Notes: a model not told the origin generated them from the sequence alone. Shown: positions 8,683-17,241, counted from the first letter of the stretch. The stretch is DNA of 42,391 bases from Bacillota bacterium (GCA_009786825.1 WQRI01000007.1:1-42391), one strand, 5' to 3'. A program made the numbers and translations.

Positions 8683-10131
8683 CTATTTTATCCTCTCACA
8701 GCCCGCTATATCTTTTCTAAACATCATACCATCAAAACTTATGTGCTTTATATTATTATACACAAGTTGTCTTGCTACGGCTAAATCTTTATGCGTTGCG
8801 CTAACCCCCAAAACGCGCCCCCCACTTGTAAGTAAAGCGCCACTAGCCTTGGCTGTGCCTGCGTGCGTAATAATAATATCTTTGTCTAGCAAATCTGCGT
8901 TAATGCTTATAGGTCTATTTTTAATAGGGTTTTCTGGGTAGCCCTCGCTTGCCAAAACAACCGTAACACAATTTTTGTCTTGCCACTCTATTTTAACCTT
9001 GTCTAAGCGCGTATCCGTAACAGCCACAAAAATTTTAGATATATCCGTTTTTAAAAGTGGTAGTATGCTTTGTGTTTCAGGGTCGCCAAAACGCGCGTTA
9101 TACTCTATCACCTTTATGCCTGTGTCCGTTACCATCAGCCCAAAAAACAAAACCCCCTTAAATTCGCGCCCTTCACTCTCAAGCCCTCTAATAGTAGGCA
9201 AATAAATGTTGTCCATAGCCTCTTTTTTAAGTTTGCTATCAAAAAAACTAGGGCTTGCAAAAGTTCCCATACCGCCCGTGTTTGCCCCCAAATCGTTGTC
9301 ATATGCCCTTTTATAGTCACACGCCGCGGGCATCGGCACAATTGTTTTGCCATCAGTAAAAGCCAAAACGCTAACTTCGCGCCCAACCAAAAACTCTTCT
9401 ATAACCACCCTGCTTCCGCTATCGCCAAACGCGCTCTCTAACATCATCTCTTTAAGCGCCTGCTTTGCGTGCGCTACATCGCCTGCGATTATTACACCCT
9501 TGCCAAGCGCTAGACCATCTGCCTTTATAACAAGCGGATAGGTTATAGCTTGCTCAAAAATAGTCTCACTAGCAGTCTCACCTTTTTTTGAAATAGAATT
9601 TTCGTAATCTATGTCAACACTTTGCTCGCCCCACAGCCCGCCATCTATAAAGCCCACCGCGCTGTTATAACTATCAAATGTTTTGTACCTAGCGGTCGGA
9701 ATATTATGTCGCTTCATAAAGTCTTTAGCAAAAGCCTTAGAACTCTCAATTTCAGCCGCCGCCTTTTTTGGTCCGAATGCCCTAACACCAACAGCCTCAA
9801 GCCTATCCACAAGCCCCATAGCAAGCGGATTATCCGGCGCAACAACCACCAAATCAAACTTCGGCTCACACTTACTAGCCTCGCCGCCCGATAAAACCTT
9901 ATCAATTGCTAACTCGCGCGCACCCCCCGTTTGCACATACGCAACAATTCCGTCCACATCGTCCGCCTTTATGTCAACGCACCTAACCGCATTCTTTGTG
10001 CTACTCACAATCTCACCCGCAATCCCCGCATTACCCGGCGCACAAAAAATCTCACTAACACCCCCATCTCTACACAAAGCCTGCACAATAGAATGCTCTC
10101 TACCCCCACCACCAATAACTAAAACTCTCAT
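8683..10131 (-). CDS. purD: Phosphoribosylamine--glycine ligase
   Basis: This is GAR synthetase, joining glycine to phosphoribosylamine with ATP (purine step 2). The ATP-grasp enzyme starts MRVLVIGGGGREHSIVQAL and contains GLALGKGV, EEFLVGREVSVLAF, GANTGGMG and EYNARFGDPETQ. I place the start at the ATG at 10131, which has a good GGTGGTGG leader. An upstream in-frame ATG at 10167 would add 12 residues before the conserved N-terminus and is unlikely. The protein has 482 residues, somewhat longer than the usual 420-430; the extra length includes a linker around residues 165-190 (NSISKKGETASETIFEQ). It lies between purH and purL in the operon. Confidence 0.95.
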   Translation of the reverse strand: MRVLVIGGGGREHSIVQALCRDGGVSEIFCAPGNAGIAGEIVSSTKNAVRCVDIKADDVDGIVAYVQTGGARELAIDKVLSGGEASKCEPKFDLVVVAPDNPLAMGLVDRLEAVGVRAFGPKKAAAEIESSKAFAKDFMKRHNIPTARYKTFDSYNSAVGFIDGGLWGEQSVDIDYENSISKKGETASETIFEQAITYPLVIKADGLALGKGVIIAGDVAHAKQALKEMMLESAFGDSGSRVVIEEFLVGREVSVLAFTDGKTIVPMPAACDYKRAYDNDLGANTGGMGTFASPSFFDSKLKKEAMDNIYLPTIRGLESEGREFKGVLFFGLMVTDTGIKVIEYNARFGDPETQSILPLLKTDISKIFVAVTDTRLDKVKIEWQDKNCVTVVLASEGYPENPIKNRPISINADLLDKDIIITHAGTAKASGALLTSGGRVLGVSATHKDLAVARQLVYNNIKHISFDGMMFRKDIAGCERIK

Positions 10132-10229
10132 AACCACCACCTTTGTATGTAACTTGTTAAAAAACAAATCACCTATAATATTTTTACCAAATTTAGTCGC
10201 TTAACCATATAACTAAGCAACCCTTTACT

Positions 10230-11813
10230 TTAATGCCTGAAGTGCCTTTTGCCCGTTAGTACCATTGCTATGCCCAGTTCATCGCACTTGTCTATGCTTA
10301 GTTTGTCGTTTTGCGAGCCGCCCGGTTGTATTATTGCTTTTATGCCCGCTTTTGCCGCCGCTTCTACACAGTCTGGAAATGGGAAGAAAGCGTCGGACGC
10401 CATAACCGCCCCTTTGCTTGTTGGCAAACTATGCTTAATTGCAAGTTCTGTTGCCCATATTCTGTTTGTCTGCCCGATGCCAATTCCAACAGTAGTCAAA
10501 TTATTTGCAAAAACAATCGCGTTAGATTTTATATGCTTAACAACCTTAAAAGCAAACTCTAAGTCTTCTAGTTGCTTTGCTGTTGGCTTCTTTTTTGTTA
10601 CAATCTGTAAATCTTCTTGGCTGTAATTTTCTATATCATTATCTTGCAAAAGCAAACCGCCGTACACATTCTGAACACGTTGCCCCGCCTTAAGTGGTTG
10701 CTCTATTCCATCTAAAACTAAAAGCCTTATGTTTTTTTTCTTTTTTAAAATATCAAGCGCAGCAGACTCAAAAGACGGCGCAACAACAATCTCTACAAAA
10801 ATCTCACTTATCTTTTCTGCCGTGCGCTTACAAATTTTTCTGTTAGCAGCAATTATACCGCCAAAAATAGACACAGGGTCTGCCTTATATGTATTGTTAA
10901 ACGCAGTAAAAATATCGTCCGCGCTAGACACCCCACAAGCGTTCGCGTGCTTTATGGCTACTACTGTTGGGCGCGAAAACTCTTTTAAAAGTTCTATCGC
11001 GCCTGTCGTATCATTTATGTTGTTAAAAGATAACTCTTTGCCGTGAATTTGCCGAGCCGCAGGAAGCGTACCAGTGGTCTCCAAAACATTCTCGTAAAAT
11101 GCGGCAGACTGATGAGGGTTCTCGCCATATCTTAAAACCTCTTTCAAGTTATAAGTAAGCGTAAGCGTTTTAGGGTACTTTATGTCTTGCTTTTTTAGCA
11201 TATATTGCGCCACCAAACTATCGTACCCGGCCGTGTGAGAAAACACCTTGCTTGCTAAATAAAGCCTTGTCTCGTCCCCCATAACGCCCTCACTTAACTC
11301 TTTAAGCACCATCTCATAGTCTTTTGGGTCTACAACCGCCGCCACATACTTATAGTTTTTAGCGCTAGAGCGAAGCATCGCCGGTCCGCCAATATCTATA
11401 TTTTCTATAATATTGTTGTGGGCATTTTCACTTAAACTTAAAAGCCCAGCGCCACCAACAACACCCTCCGCCGCGCCCTCTTTTATAAGCGTATCTTTAA
11501 ACGGATATAAATTAACCACCACAACATCAATTGTGTTTAACTTATGCTTTTTTAAAAAGTCCATATGCCCCGCATTATCCCTAACGCTTAAAAGCCCCGC
11601 GTGAATATTTGGGTGAAGCGTTTTAACGCGCCCGTCCAAACACTCTGGAAATTTAGTAACATCACTAATCGCCAAAACCTTAAGCCCCTCGTTTTCTAAT
11701 AACTTTGCCGTGCCACCCGTACTTATAATCTCATAGCCAGCCTTTGCCAAACCCTTAGCAAAAGCAACAACCCCCGTCTTATCAGACACACTTATCAGCG
11801 CTCGTTTTCTCAT
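10230..11813 (-). CDS. purH: Bifunctional AICAR formyltransferase / IMP cyclohydrolase
   Basis: This protein catalyses the last two steps to IMP: formylation of AICAR, then ring closure. Its 527 residues are a usual length. The N-terminal cyclohydrolase (MGS-like fold) shows RALISVSDKTGV, ISTGGTAKLL and GRVKTLHPNIHAG. The C-terminal transformylase shows RYGENPHQSAAFY, IKHANACGVS and DAFFPFPDCVEAAAKAG. The ATG at 11813 has a strong AAGGAG leader. It is 25 bp downstream of purN and about 100 bp upstream of purD, all on the same strand. Confidence 0.96.
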   Translation of the reverse strand: MRKRALISVSDKTGVVAFAKGLAKAGYEIISTGGTAKLLENEGLKVLAISDVTKFPECLDGRVKTLHPNIHAGLLSVRDNAGHMDFLKKHKLNTIDVVVVNLYPFKDTLIKEGAAEGVVGGAGLLSLSENAHNNIIENIDIGGPAMLRSSAKNYKYVAAVVDPKDYEMVLKELSEGVMGDETRLYLASKVFSHTAGYDSLVAQYMLKKQDIKYPKTLTLTYNLKEVLRYGENPHQSAAFYENVLETTGTLPAARQIHGKELSFNNINDTTGAIELLKEFSRPTVVAIKHANACGVSSADDIFTAFNNTYKADPVSIFGGIIAANRKICKRTAEKISEIFVEIVVAPSFESAALDILKKKKNIRLLVLDGIEQPLKAGQRVQNVYGGLLLQDNDIENYSQEDLQIVTKKKPTAKQLEDLEFAFKVVKHIKSNAIVFANNLTTVGIGIGQTNRIWATELAIKHSLPTSKGAVMASDAFFPFPDCVEAAAKAGIKAIIQPGGSQNDKLSIDKCDELGIAMVLTGKRHFRH

Positions 11814-11838
11814 AAATATTTTACTCCTTAATAATCTT

Positions 11839-12417
11839 TCACGTAAGTAATTTTATAGCCCTTATTAAAATTTCGTTTTCTGCTGTTTGAACCTTTTTTT
11901 GTAGGCTTTCTATTGTGTCTTTTTGGCGGTCTATGGCTACTGGTTTTTGAAAAATTATTTTGCCCGTGTCGTAGTTTTCATCTACAAAATGGACTGTTGC
12001 CCCCGTATATTCTACACCGCTTTTTAATACCGCGTCATATACCCGCGTGCCATACATTCCTGCACCAGAAAAAGCGGGAATTAAACTTGGGTGTATATTT
12101 ATAATTTTATTCTCGTACGCCCCCACCACACACTTTGGCATCAAACTTAAATATCCGCTTAAAACAATTAAGTCTATACTATGCTTTTTTAAATGCTTAA
12201 GAAGTTCTGCGCCAAATGCTTGCTCGCTAGCATAATCTTTTTTGCTAACCACAACGCTTGGCAAACCGTTTTCTAAGGCCCTAGTAAGCGCATAAATATT
12301 TGGTCTAGAAGCAATTACTAAAGCGGGCGCAAAACTTAAGTCGCCCTTATTCAAAGCATCTAATACCGCCTGCATATTAGAGCCACCACCAGAAACAAAA
12401 AACGCAATTCTCTTCAT
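11839..12417 (-). CDS. purN: Phosphoribosylglycinamide formyltransferase
   Basis: This is GAR transformylase, using 10-formyl-tetrahydrofolate (purine step 3). The 192-residue protein has the phosphate-binding SGGGSNMQAVLDA and the catalytic Asn/His in NIHPSLIPAFSG. The catalytic Asp lies in HFVDENYDTGKI. No Shine-Dalgarno sequence is evident before the ATG at 12417. A promoter-like TTGCAA-17-TATGAT lies just upstream (12433-12461), so purN-purH-purD-purL may also be transcribed from inside the cluster. Confidence 0.95.
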   Translation of the reverse strand: MKRIAFFVSGGGSNMQAVLDALNKGDLSFAPALVIASRPNIYALTRALENGLPSVVVSKKDYASEQAFGAELLKHLKKHSIDLIVLSGYLSLMPKCVVGAYENKIINIHPSLIPAFSGAGMYGTRVYDAVLKSGVEYTGATVHFVDENYDTGKIIFQKPVAIDRQKDTIESLQKKVQTAENEILIRAIKLLT

Positions 12418-12432
12418 AATTTTTTACAGCAA

Positions 12433-12461
12433 ATCATACACAACTTTGTTTCAACTTGCAA
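12433..12461 (-). promoter_or_regulatory. Predicted internal promoter of purN
   Basis: On the minus strand a -35 TTGCAA (12456-12461), a 17-bp spacer and a -10 TATGAT (12433-12438) lie 15 bp before the purN ATG. The -35 hexamer overlaps the conserved core box of repeat copy D. The same TTGCAA-17 layout is seen before purK and typA. Confidence 0.45.
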
Positions 12462-12526
12462 CTGTTCAAAAGTTAGATAATTAATGTCAGCAACATTTGT
12501 ACACTGTAATTTGTACATTGTAATTT
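12460..12526. repeat. Intergenic repeat family, copy D (truncated)
   Basis: Only the core box AACTGTTCAAAAGTT (12460-12474) and one terminal repeat built of ACATTGTAATTTGT-type units (12493-12526) remain. The other end and the GC hairpin are missing. The terminal repeat overlaps the purM stop codon at 12525-12527. Confidence 0.6.
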
Positions 12527-13595
12527 ATAACAACTTCACGCCCGCTCCCTTAACTACCTTACCTATTACACTTACGCCCTCGCCCAAACTCTCTAACTGC
12601 TTAACCACAGCGCTAACACTTTTAGGCTCTACAACCAGCACCATACCAATGCCCATATTAAATGTGTTATGAGCCTGCTCTCTTGTAAGCCCCGCTTTTT
12701 TAACAACTTCGGTAAATACCGGAAGCGTCGGATACTTAGATAAATCTAACTCTACGCCAAGCCCGCTCGGGATAATACGCGGTATGTTTTCTATAGCGCC
12801 GCCCCCCGTGATATGCGCAATGCCCCTGATAACCTGCTCTCTTCCAGCCTGCGTTTTAGCGTTATGCTTTTTTAAAACTTCTAAAACGGGCTTCACATAC
12901 ACACGAGTTGGCTTAAGTAAAGCCTCGCCCCAAGTTGCGCCTAACTCAGTACAAAAAACGTCTAAAGCTTCTTTACTCTCACCCACAACGCGCCTTACAA
13001 GTGAAAAGCCATTAGCGTGAACCCCGCTAGAGTGAAGCCCCACTAAAACATCGCCTTCTTTAATTTTACTGCCATCAATTATATTCGCCTTGTCTACTAT
13101 GCCAACGGCAAAGCCCGCCAAATCATACTCGCCATCTTTATAAAAGCCGGGCATCTCGGCAGTCTCACCACCAAGTAAAGACACCCCCGCCATTTTACAA
13201 CCATCAGCAATGCCCTTTACTATGCTAGCAATTTTTATAGGCTCGACCTTACTTGTTGCAATATAATCTAAAAAGAAAAGGGGCTTAGCACCGCTACAAA
13301 CTATATCGTTAACGCTCATAGCAACTAAGTCTATCCCTACTGTATCGTGCTTGTCTAATTTAAAAGCCAACTTTATTTTAGTGCCAGCGCCATCAGCACC
13401 AGCCACCAAAACCGGCTCTTTCATTTTTAATTTAGACGCCTCGGCAAAAAACTCTTTAAGCGAATACATTCCGCCAAAGCCACCAAAACCACCCAAAACA
13501 TTTTTAGAAAATGTAGACTTAACATCATCTTTCATAAGCCTAACACTCTCATAGCCAGCCTCGACGTCGACACCACTGTCTTTATAAGTAATCAT
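12525..13595 (-). CDS. purM: Phosphoribosylformylglycinamidine cyclo-ligase (AIR synthetase)
   Basis: This enzyme closes the imidazole ring: FGAM plus ATP gives AIR. The 356-residue protein starts MITYKDSGVDVEAGYESVRLMK, the typical PurM N-terminus. It contains the ATP-site motif GADGAGTKIKLAF and the conserved DLVAMSVNDIVCSGA, LLGGETAEMPGFY and AHNTFNMGIGM. The start at 13595 has an AGGAG leader. It lies between purE and purN, separated by repeats on both sides. Confidence 0.96.
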   Translation of the reverse strand: MITYKDSGVDVEAGYESVRLMKDDVKSTFSKNVLGGFGGFGGMYSLKEFFAEASKLKMKEPVLVAGADGAGTKIKLAFKLDKHDTVGIDLVAMSVNDIVCSGAKPLFFLDYIATSKVEPIKIASIVKGIADGCKMAGVSLLGGETAEMPGFYKDGEYDLAGFAVGIVDKANIIDGSKIKEGDVLVGLHSSGVHANGFSLVRRVVGESKEALDVFCTELGATWGEALLKPTRVYVKPVLEVLKKHNAKTQAGREQVIRGIAHITGGGAIENIPRIIPSGLGVELDLSKYPTLPVFTEVVKKAGLTREQAHNTFNMGIGMVLVVEPKSVSAVVKQLESLGEGVSVIGKVVKGAGVKLL

Positions 13596-13609
13596 AATAA
13601 TTTGCTCCT

Positions 13610-13734
13610 AATGAAGCCCTATGTGCTGCGTTATACTTCGTCGAGTGTTACGTTTTGTCTCAGTCACGTACAGAAAGTACGCTCCTTCACAAATCCGCCA
13701 CTCTCCTTGTCTAACTTGCACCTAGAACTTCATT
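13610..13734. repeat. Second type of intergenic inverted-repeat element (purE-purM gap)
   Basis: The imperfect 17-bp ends at 13610-13626 and 13718-13734 start AATGAAG and close CTTCATT. An internal hairpin CGTAC-AGAAA-GTACG is at 13667-13681. It differs in sequence from the main repeat family but has the same placement: it ends 15 bp before the purM start. A further stem, ATTAGGC/GCCTAAT, lies at 13773-13794, closer to purE. No coding potential is evident. Confidence 0.5.
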
Positions 13735-13828
13735 GTCATTCCCCATTTGTTTTTTTAAAAATTTAAGTTTTAATTAGGCTACATTCCGCCTAATCAAAAT
13801 CTCTTTACCTAAATTGATTTTCTAAGCG

Positions 13829-14371
13829 CTACTTTAAGTTTTTTTTGACATACGCTTCCGCGCCCAACCTTTCTAATTCGGCATTCTTTTTAGCTACTGT
13901 GTCCGCTAGGCTCTGCTTGTATTTTAGTAGGGCTTCGTATAGTTTGCTATCTGTTAAAGCCAAAATTTGTAGTGCCGCAAGGGCTGCGTTTGCGCTCGCA
14001 TCAATACCCATCGTGTTTACAGGAATGCCGGGTGGCATTTGCACAATAGATAAAAGCGCCGCAAGTTCTGGCTTACTAGATATAGGTACGCCAATAACAG
14101 GAAGCGCTGTATCCGCCGCTATCATACCCGGCAAGTGAGCCGAGCCACCCGCCGCCGCGATTATAACCCTAAGTCCCCTAGAATAAGCCGACTTAGCGTA
14201 CTTTACAACTTCGTCCGGCGTTCTGTGCGCTGATACTATCTTAGTCTCAACAGCAACCCGAATGCCGTACTCTTTTTCGAACAATTTAAAAATCTCAAAC
14301 GCCGGCAGCATTTTTGGTAAGTCGCTGTCACTACCATAAATCACCCCGATTTGTATATTCTGTTTACTCAT
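13829..14371 (-). CDS. purE: N5-carboxyaminoimidazole ribonucleotide mutase
   Basis: Class I PurE moves the carboxyl group of N5-CAIR to give CAIR, working with PurK encoded just upstream. It has 180 residues from the ATG at 14371. Motifs are GVIYGSDSDLPKM, KIVSAHRTPDEV and the CO2/His loop AAGGSAHLPGMIAA. An in-frame ATG at 14404 would add 11 residues encoded inside repeat copy E and is less likely. The Shine-Dalgarno sequence is weak because the repeat ends 12 bp before the start. The C-terminus is slightly longer than usual (helical, Lys/Ala-rich). Confidence 0.95.
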   Translation of the reverse strand: MSKQNIQIGVIYGSDSDLPKMLPAFEIFKLFEKEYGIRVAVETKIVSAHRTPDEVVKYAKSAYSRGLRVIIAAAGGSAHLPGMIAADTALPVIGVPISSKPELAALLSIVQMPPGIPVNTMGIDASANAALAALQILALTDSKLYEALLKYKQSLADTVAKKNAELERLGAEAYVKKNLK

Positions 14372-14382
14372 AACTTTTTTAA

Positions 14383-14559
14383 AATTACAAATTACAATGC
14401 ACAAATTGTTGCATATGCTTAATGCCCTAACGTTTGAACAGTTACAATTTGCTATTTATAATAGTACAAATTTTTGTAAATACACATTGCTGGCTGTTCA
14501 AAAGTTTTGTATATAATGAGTTTAACATTTGTACATTGTAATTTGTACATTGTAAATTT
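14383..14559. repeat. Intergenic repeat family, copy E
   Basis: The copy fills the purK-purE gap. The terminal repeats are of the ATTACAAATTACAATG type at 14383-14407 and 14524-14559. Core boxes occur twice in opposite orientation: about 14431-14443 on the minus strand and GCTGTTCAAAAGTT at 14493-14506. The GC hairpin is absent. The right end overlaps the purK stop codon. Confidence 0.7.
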
Positions 14560-15730
14560 ACTCCGCTACCGCCTCCACTTTTATTCCGCTCAGCACCCCC
14601 GCTACTTCTTTTACGCTTTTGCCAGTAATAGTTAAATGCCCCATCTTGCGCCCCTTAGCCACATCACCCTTGCCATATATATGCACATTTACATTTGAGC
14701 TTTTGGCGTAAGCCTCTTCAACGCCCGTATACTTAACCTTGCCATTCTCTTGCCCTATTATGTTTTTCATAATAACGCCGCCAACAACCAAATCTGTACT
14801 ACCAAGCCCAAGCCCCACAATAGCCCTTATATGATTTTCAAACTGCGAAACCCGACAAGCCTCTATAGTGTAATGCCCGCTGTTATGCACGCGCGGCGCA
14901 ATCTCATTAACCCATACCGTGCCGCGCTTGTCATCTATAAACAACTCGGCACAAAATGTCCCTACGCCGTTAAAACAGTCCATAACAGCCCTAGCAACGC
15001 GCATAATCTCTTTGTTAACAGCCCCGCTAATTTTATTTGCCGGCACTGTGGTCGTATCCAAAATACTATCTGTGTGTACATTCTCTGCAATCGGATAAAC
15101 CACAACGCTTCCGTCCTTACCCCTTGTAACAATAACAGATAACTCCCTAGAAAAATTAATAAGCTCTTCTAGCATTAACTCTCTGTTAGGTACGCCGCCT
15201 ATATCACCCCCGCTAAGTTTGTCAAACCCCGCGTCCACACACGAGACACACTTAACCAAAGCGTTACCCTTACCATCATACCCACCACGCCTAGACTTAA
15301 GCATAATAGGCTGTTTATGCTCACTTATATACTCTAAAAGTTCTGCCCTAGAGTTTACAGACAAAAACTTTGGCACTAATATACCAGCCTCTCTCAAGGC
15401 TTCTTTTTGCCAAAGTTTGTCTTGTATAATTTTTAAACTTGCAACGGACGGATAAATTTTAGCGCCCGCTTTTTCTAGCGCCTCTAAATGCTCTACATTA
15501 ATATGCTCAAACTCGTATGTAATAACATCTACTTTGCTTGCTAGCTGCTCGTACCCCGCCCGCTCATCAAAGCCACTAACAACCATCTCATCAGAAATAC
15601 TAGAAGACGGACAACTCTCACTCGGGTCTAGCGTAACAACGCGAAGCCCCAACTTCTTAGCCTCTAGTATCATCATTTTACCAAGTTGACCACCGCCAAC
15701 CATACCAATTGTTTTAATATTGTTTACCAT
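14558..15730 (-). CDS. purK: N5-carboxyaminoimidazole ribonucleotide synthase
   Basis: This is the ATP-grasp enzyme that carboxylates AIR to N5-CAIR with bicarbonate. From the ATG at 15730 the 390-residue protein starts MVNNIKTIGMVGGGQLGKMM, the PurK nucleotide-binding start. Later motifs are PIMLKSRRGGYDGKGN and VNEIAPRVHNSGHYT. The open frame extends 28 codons further upstream, but those codons overlap the promoter and are not conserved-looking. There is no ribosome binding site. A TTGCAA-17-TATAAT promoter ends only 7 bp before the ATG, so the mRNA is probably leaderless. It is the first gene of the purine block. Confidence 0.95.
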   Translation of the reverse strand: MVNNIKTIGMVGGGQLGKMMILEAKKLGLRVVTLDPSESCPSSSISDEMVVSGFDERAGYEQLASKVDVITYEFEHINVEHLEALEKAGAKIYPSVASLKIIQDKLWQKEALREAGILVPKFLSVNSRAELLEYISEHKQPIMLKSRRGGYDGKGNALVKCVSCVDAGFDKLSGGDIGGVPNRELMLEELINFSRELSVIVTRGKDGSVVVYPIAENVHTDSILDTTTVPANKISGAVNKEIMRVARAVMDCFNGVGTFCAELFIDDKRGTVWVNEIAPRVHNSGHYTIEACRVSQFENHIRAIVGLGLGSTDLVVGGVIMKNIIGQENGKVKYTGVEEAYAKSSNVNVHIYGKGDVAKGRKMGHLTITGKSVKEVAGVLSGIKVEAVAE

Positions 15731-15737
15731 ACTTTTT

Positions 15738-15766
15738 ATTATACCAAAAAGTGTAATTGTTTGCAA
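15738..15766 (-). promoter_or_regulatory. Promoter of the pur block, implying a leaderless purK mRNA
   Basis: The -35 TTGCAA (15761-15766), an exact 17-bp spacer and a perfect -10 TATAAT (15738-15743) are on the minus strand. The -10 is 7 bp from the purK ATG, so transcription should begin at or within a base or two of the start codon. This leaves no room for a purine riboswitch or Shine-Dalgarno sequence. Confidence 0.65.
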
Positions 15767-15822
15767 GCATAATAGCAAATAATTTGTACATACTAAAGCA
15801 AATTGTTCTAACAAAACTAAAC

Positions 15823-15852
15823 TTGAAAAAAGGTTCTTTACTAACTTAGAAT
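15823..15852 (+). promoter_or_regulatory. Possible promoter of the DUF1294-like gene
   Basis: TTGAAA (15823-15828), an 18-bp spacer and TAGAAT (15847-15852) lie about 70 bp upstream of the plus-strand start. The match is moderate, and it overlaps one arm of an interlocked inverted repeat (see findings). Confidence 0.35.
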
Positions 15853-15924
15853 GTAATTTGGGTGTTGAGACTAACTAAAGCATTTCAAGTTAAAACTGAA
15901 CCTGAAAAATAAAAGGAGAAAATT

Positions 15925-16269
15925 ATGCTAAAAATAATCTTTGCAATTTCACTTATAATTTTTAACATCGCGGGCTTTGTAGTTGTTTTAATAGACAGAA
16001 GGCGAGAGCTTGCAGCAGAAAAAGGCGAGTACTCAGATAACGAGCCACGCGATATCGGCTGGCCTATATACGCGCTTATTGGCGCACTAGGCGGCTCGCT
16101 TGGCATACTTGTTGCGATGTTTTTAAAGCGCTTTAAACTAGACGAAGCAAAATACCTTGTTATAATGCTAGGTCTTCTAATTTTAAACATAGCAACAGCA
16201 CTACTAGTATTCTTTCCGGGTATGTTCTTTATATCCGCCGCAGACAACGTAGTTAAAACCCTGTTTTAA
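15925..16269 (+). CDS. Small membrane protein, DUF1294-like
   Basis: A 114-residue integral membrane protein. An N-terminal hydrophobic segment (about 4-22) is followed by a short charged loop with DRRRELAAEKGE. Next comes GWPIYALIGALGGSLGILVAMFL, then the basic KRFKLDEAKY and a last hydrophobic segment (about 80-105). The order of Arg-rich loop, ALxGG-x2-G segment, Lys-rich loop and terminal helix resembles DUF1294 proteins, whose function is unknown. The ATG at 15925 has a strong AAGGAG leader at 15913-15920. It is transcribed divergently from purK and convergently with the next gene. The family call is tentative. Confidence 0.7.
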   Translation: MLKIIFAISLIIFNIAGFVVVLIDRRRELAAEKGEYSDNEPRDIGWPIYALIGALGGSLGILVAMFLKRFKLDEAKYLVIMLGLLILNIATALLVFFPGMFFISAADNVVKTLF

Positions 16270-16270
16270 C

Positions 16271-16405
16271 AGCATACAGCAGTCAGCGGTCAGCATTCAA
16301 ATTTAAAAGAGTTTGCTTTTATAACATAGCAAACTCTTTTACATTTTCAAAAGCTCATCACTCAACGCTCAACGCTCATTACTCAACGCTCATTACTGTA
16401 CGCTG
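16271..16405. repeat. Inverted-repeat element with AGCGGTCAGC/CAACGCT units
   Basis: The outer ends CAGCATACAGCA (from 16271) and TACTGTACGCTG (16394-16405) form an imperfect inverted repeat. Inside the right arm CAACGCT recurs three times. The left arm contains AGCAGTCAGCGGT (16278-16290), a 13-mer also present on the minus strand inside ygiQ (2738-2750). The right arm covers the stop codon of the next gene (16393-16395). The layout resembles the main repeat family, but the sequence is distinct. Confidence 0.45.
16305..16340. terminator. Bidirectional terminator
   Basis: A 12-bp stem AAAAGAGTTTGC / GCAAACTCTTTT (16305-16316 and 16329-16340) with A and T flanks lies between two convergent genes. 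It should stop transcription from both sides. Confidence 0.75.
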
Positions 16406-17235
16406 AACTCAGGCATACTCTCATAACTTAGCAAATATGCATTTTTTCTGTTAAAGGCAATTAACACTTTTTCATTTGCTTTTGGCAAAACCTGAACCTT
16501 TAGTTGCTCGTTTGTAATAGGGTCTAGTGCTACCCTTGTTCTGCTGTAGTATATGCCTTGTCTAAACTCTCTTATCACTATGCGCCCAACACCTTTACGC
16601 ATTTCGCTACCCCTACTAACAACCTTACTACTGCCCCCACTAACACTCTTACCGCCCCCACCAACAACCTTACTACTTGCACTATTATCCTTAAACTCGT
16701 ACTCTATAACCACATACTCTCTATGCTCTATAATGTTAGATGGGTTATTAAACTGCGAAGCCCCGCGCGCCGCTATGTGCGTACCACCCCTAGTCTTTAT
16801 AAAGTGCGAATTTTTTACACCCGTTATACTACCACGCGTAACATAAATACTCTCGCGCGTACCACTTTTCGTTTTGCCATTTTGCATAGCATTGCCAGAG
16901 CCAAACTCTACACCAAATTCAGCCTCCATTCCAAAAGTTGTTATCTCGCGCACACCCATATCAAACACTCTGCCTTTTATAAACTGCCTTAAGTAAATTA
17001 CCAAAAACACAAGCCCAACAACGCTTATAGCAAAACACCCCAAAGCACTAAAAAATACGTCCCCGCTAGTCTCTTGCACATTATACATAACAAGCAAAAA
17101 AATACCAGTAGCAACAGGCAACGCAAAAAACAACAAACCCAAAAGCAAAAACATAGGCGTCGTACGCGGAGCAATCTCACTAACACGCCCGTGCCTATTT
17201 ATATTATATACTTCGTAATGATTATCGAATAACAT
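16393..17235 (-). CDS. Membrane protein of unknown function (two spans, related to the next gene)
   Basis: A 280-residue protein without a recognised domain. Residues 27-51 and 62-84 are membrane spans, preceded by a short cytoplasmic-looking stretch with NRHGRV. The remaining 195 residues are mostly beta-rich and hydrophilic, with a Gly/Ser/Lys linker at about 190-212 (KSVSGGSSKVVSRGS). The C-terminus, VLIAFNRKNAYLLSYESMPEF, resembles VVIVHSKSHSALVSFDNMQ in the next gene, and both proteins have HGRV before the first span. The pair therefore looks like diverged paralogues. No Shine-Dalgarno sequence is seen; repeat copy F ends 7 bp from the ATG. Confidence 0.75.
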   Translation of the reverse strand: MLFDNHYEVYNINRHGRVSEIAPRTTPMFLLLGLLFFALPVATGIFLLVMYNVQETSGDVFFSALGCFAISVVGLVFLVIYLRQFIKGRVFDMGVREITTFGMEAEFGVEFGSGNAMQNGKTKSGTRESIYVTRGSITGVKNSHFIKTRGGTHIAARGASQFNNPSNIIEHREYVVIEYEFKDNSASSKVVGGGGKSVSGGSSKVVSRGSEMRKGVGRIVIREFRQGIYYSRTRVALDPITNEQLKVQVLPKANEKVLIAFNRKNAYLLSYESMPEFSVQ

Positions 17236-17241
17236 ACTTTC

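Noticed and set aside
10132-10229. purD start at the upstream ATG at 10167
   Set aside because: The 12 extra residues precede the conserved MRVLVIGGGGREH start, and the good GGTGGTGG leader serves the ATG at 10131.
15731-15924. Purine riboswitch upstream of purK
   Set aside because: The -10 box is 7 bp from the start codon, and no paired P1-P2-P3 pattern or conserved loop bases are visible.
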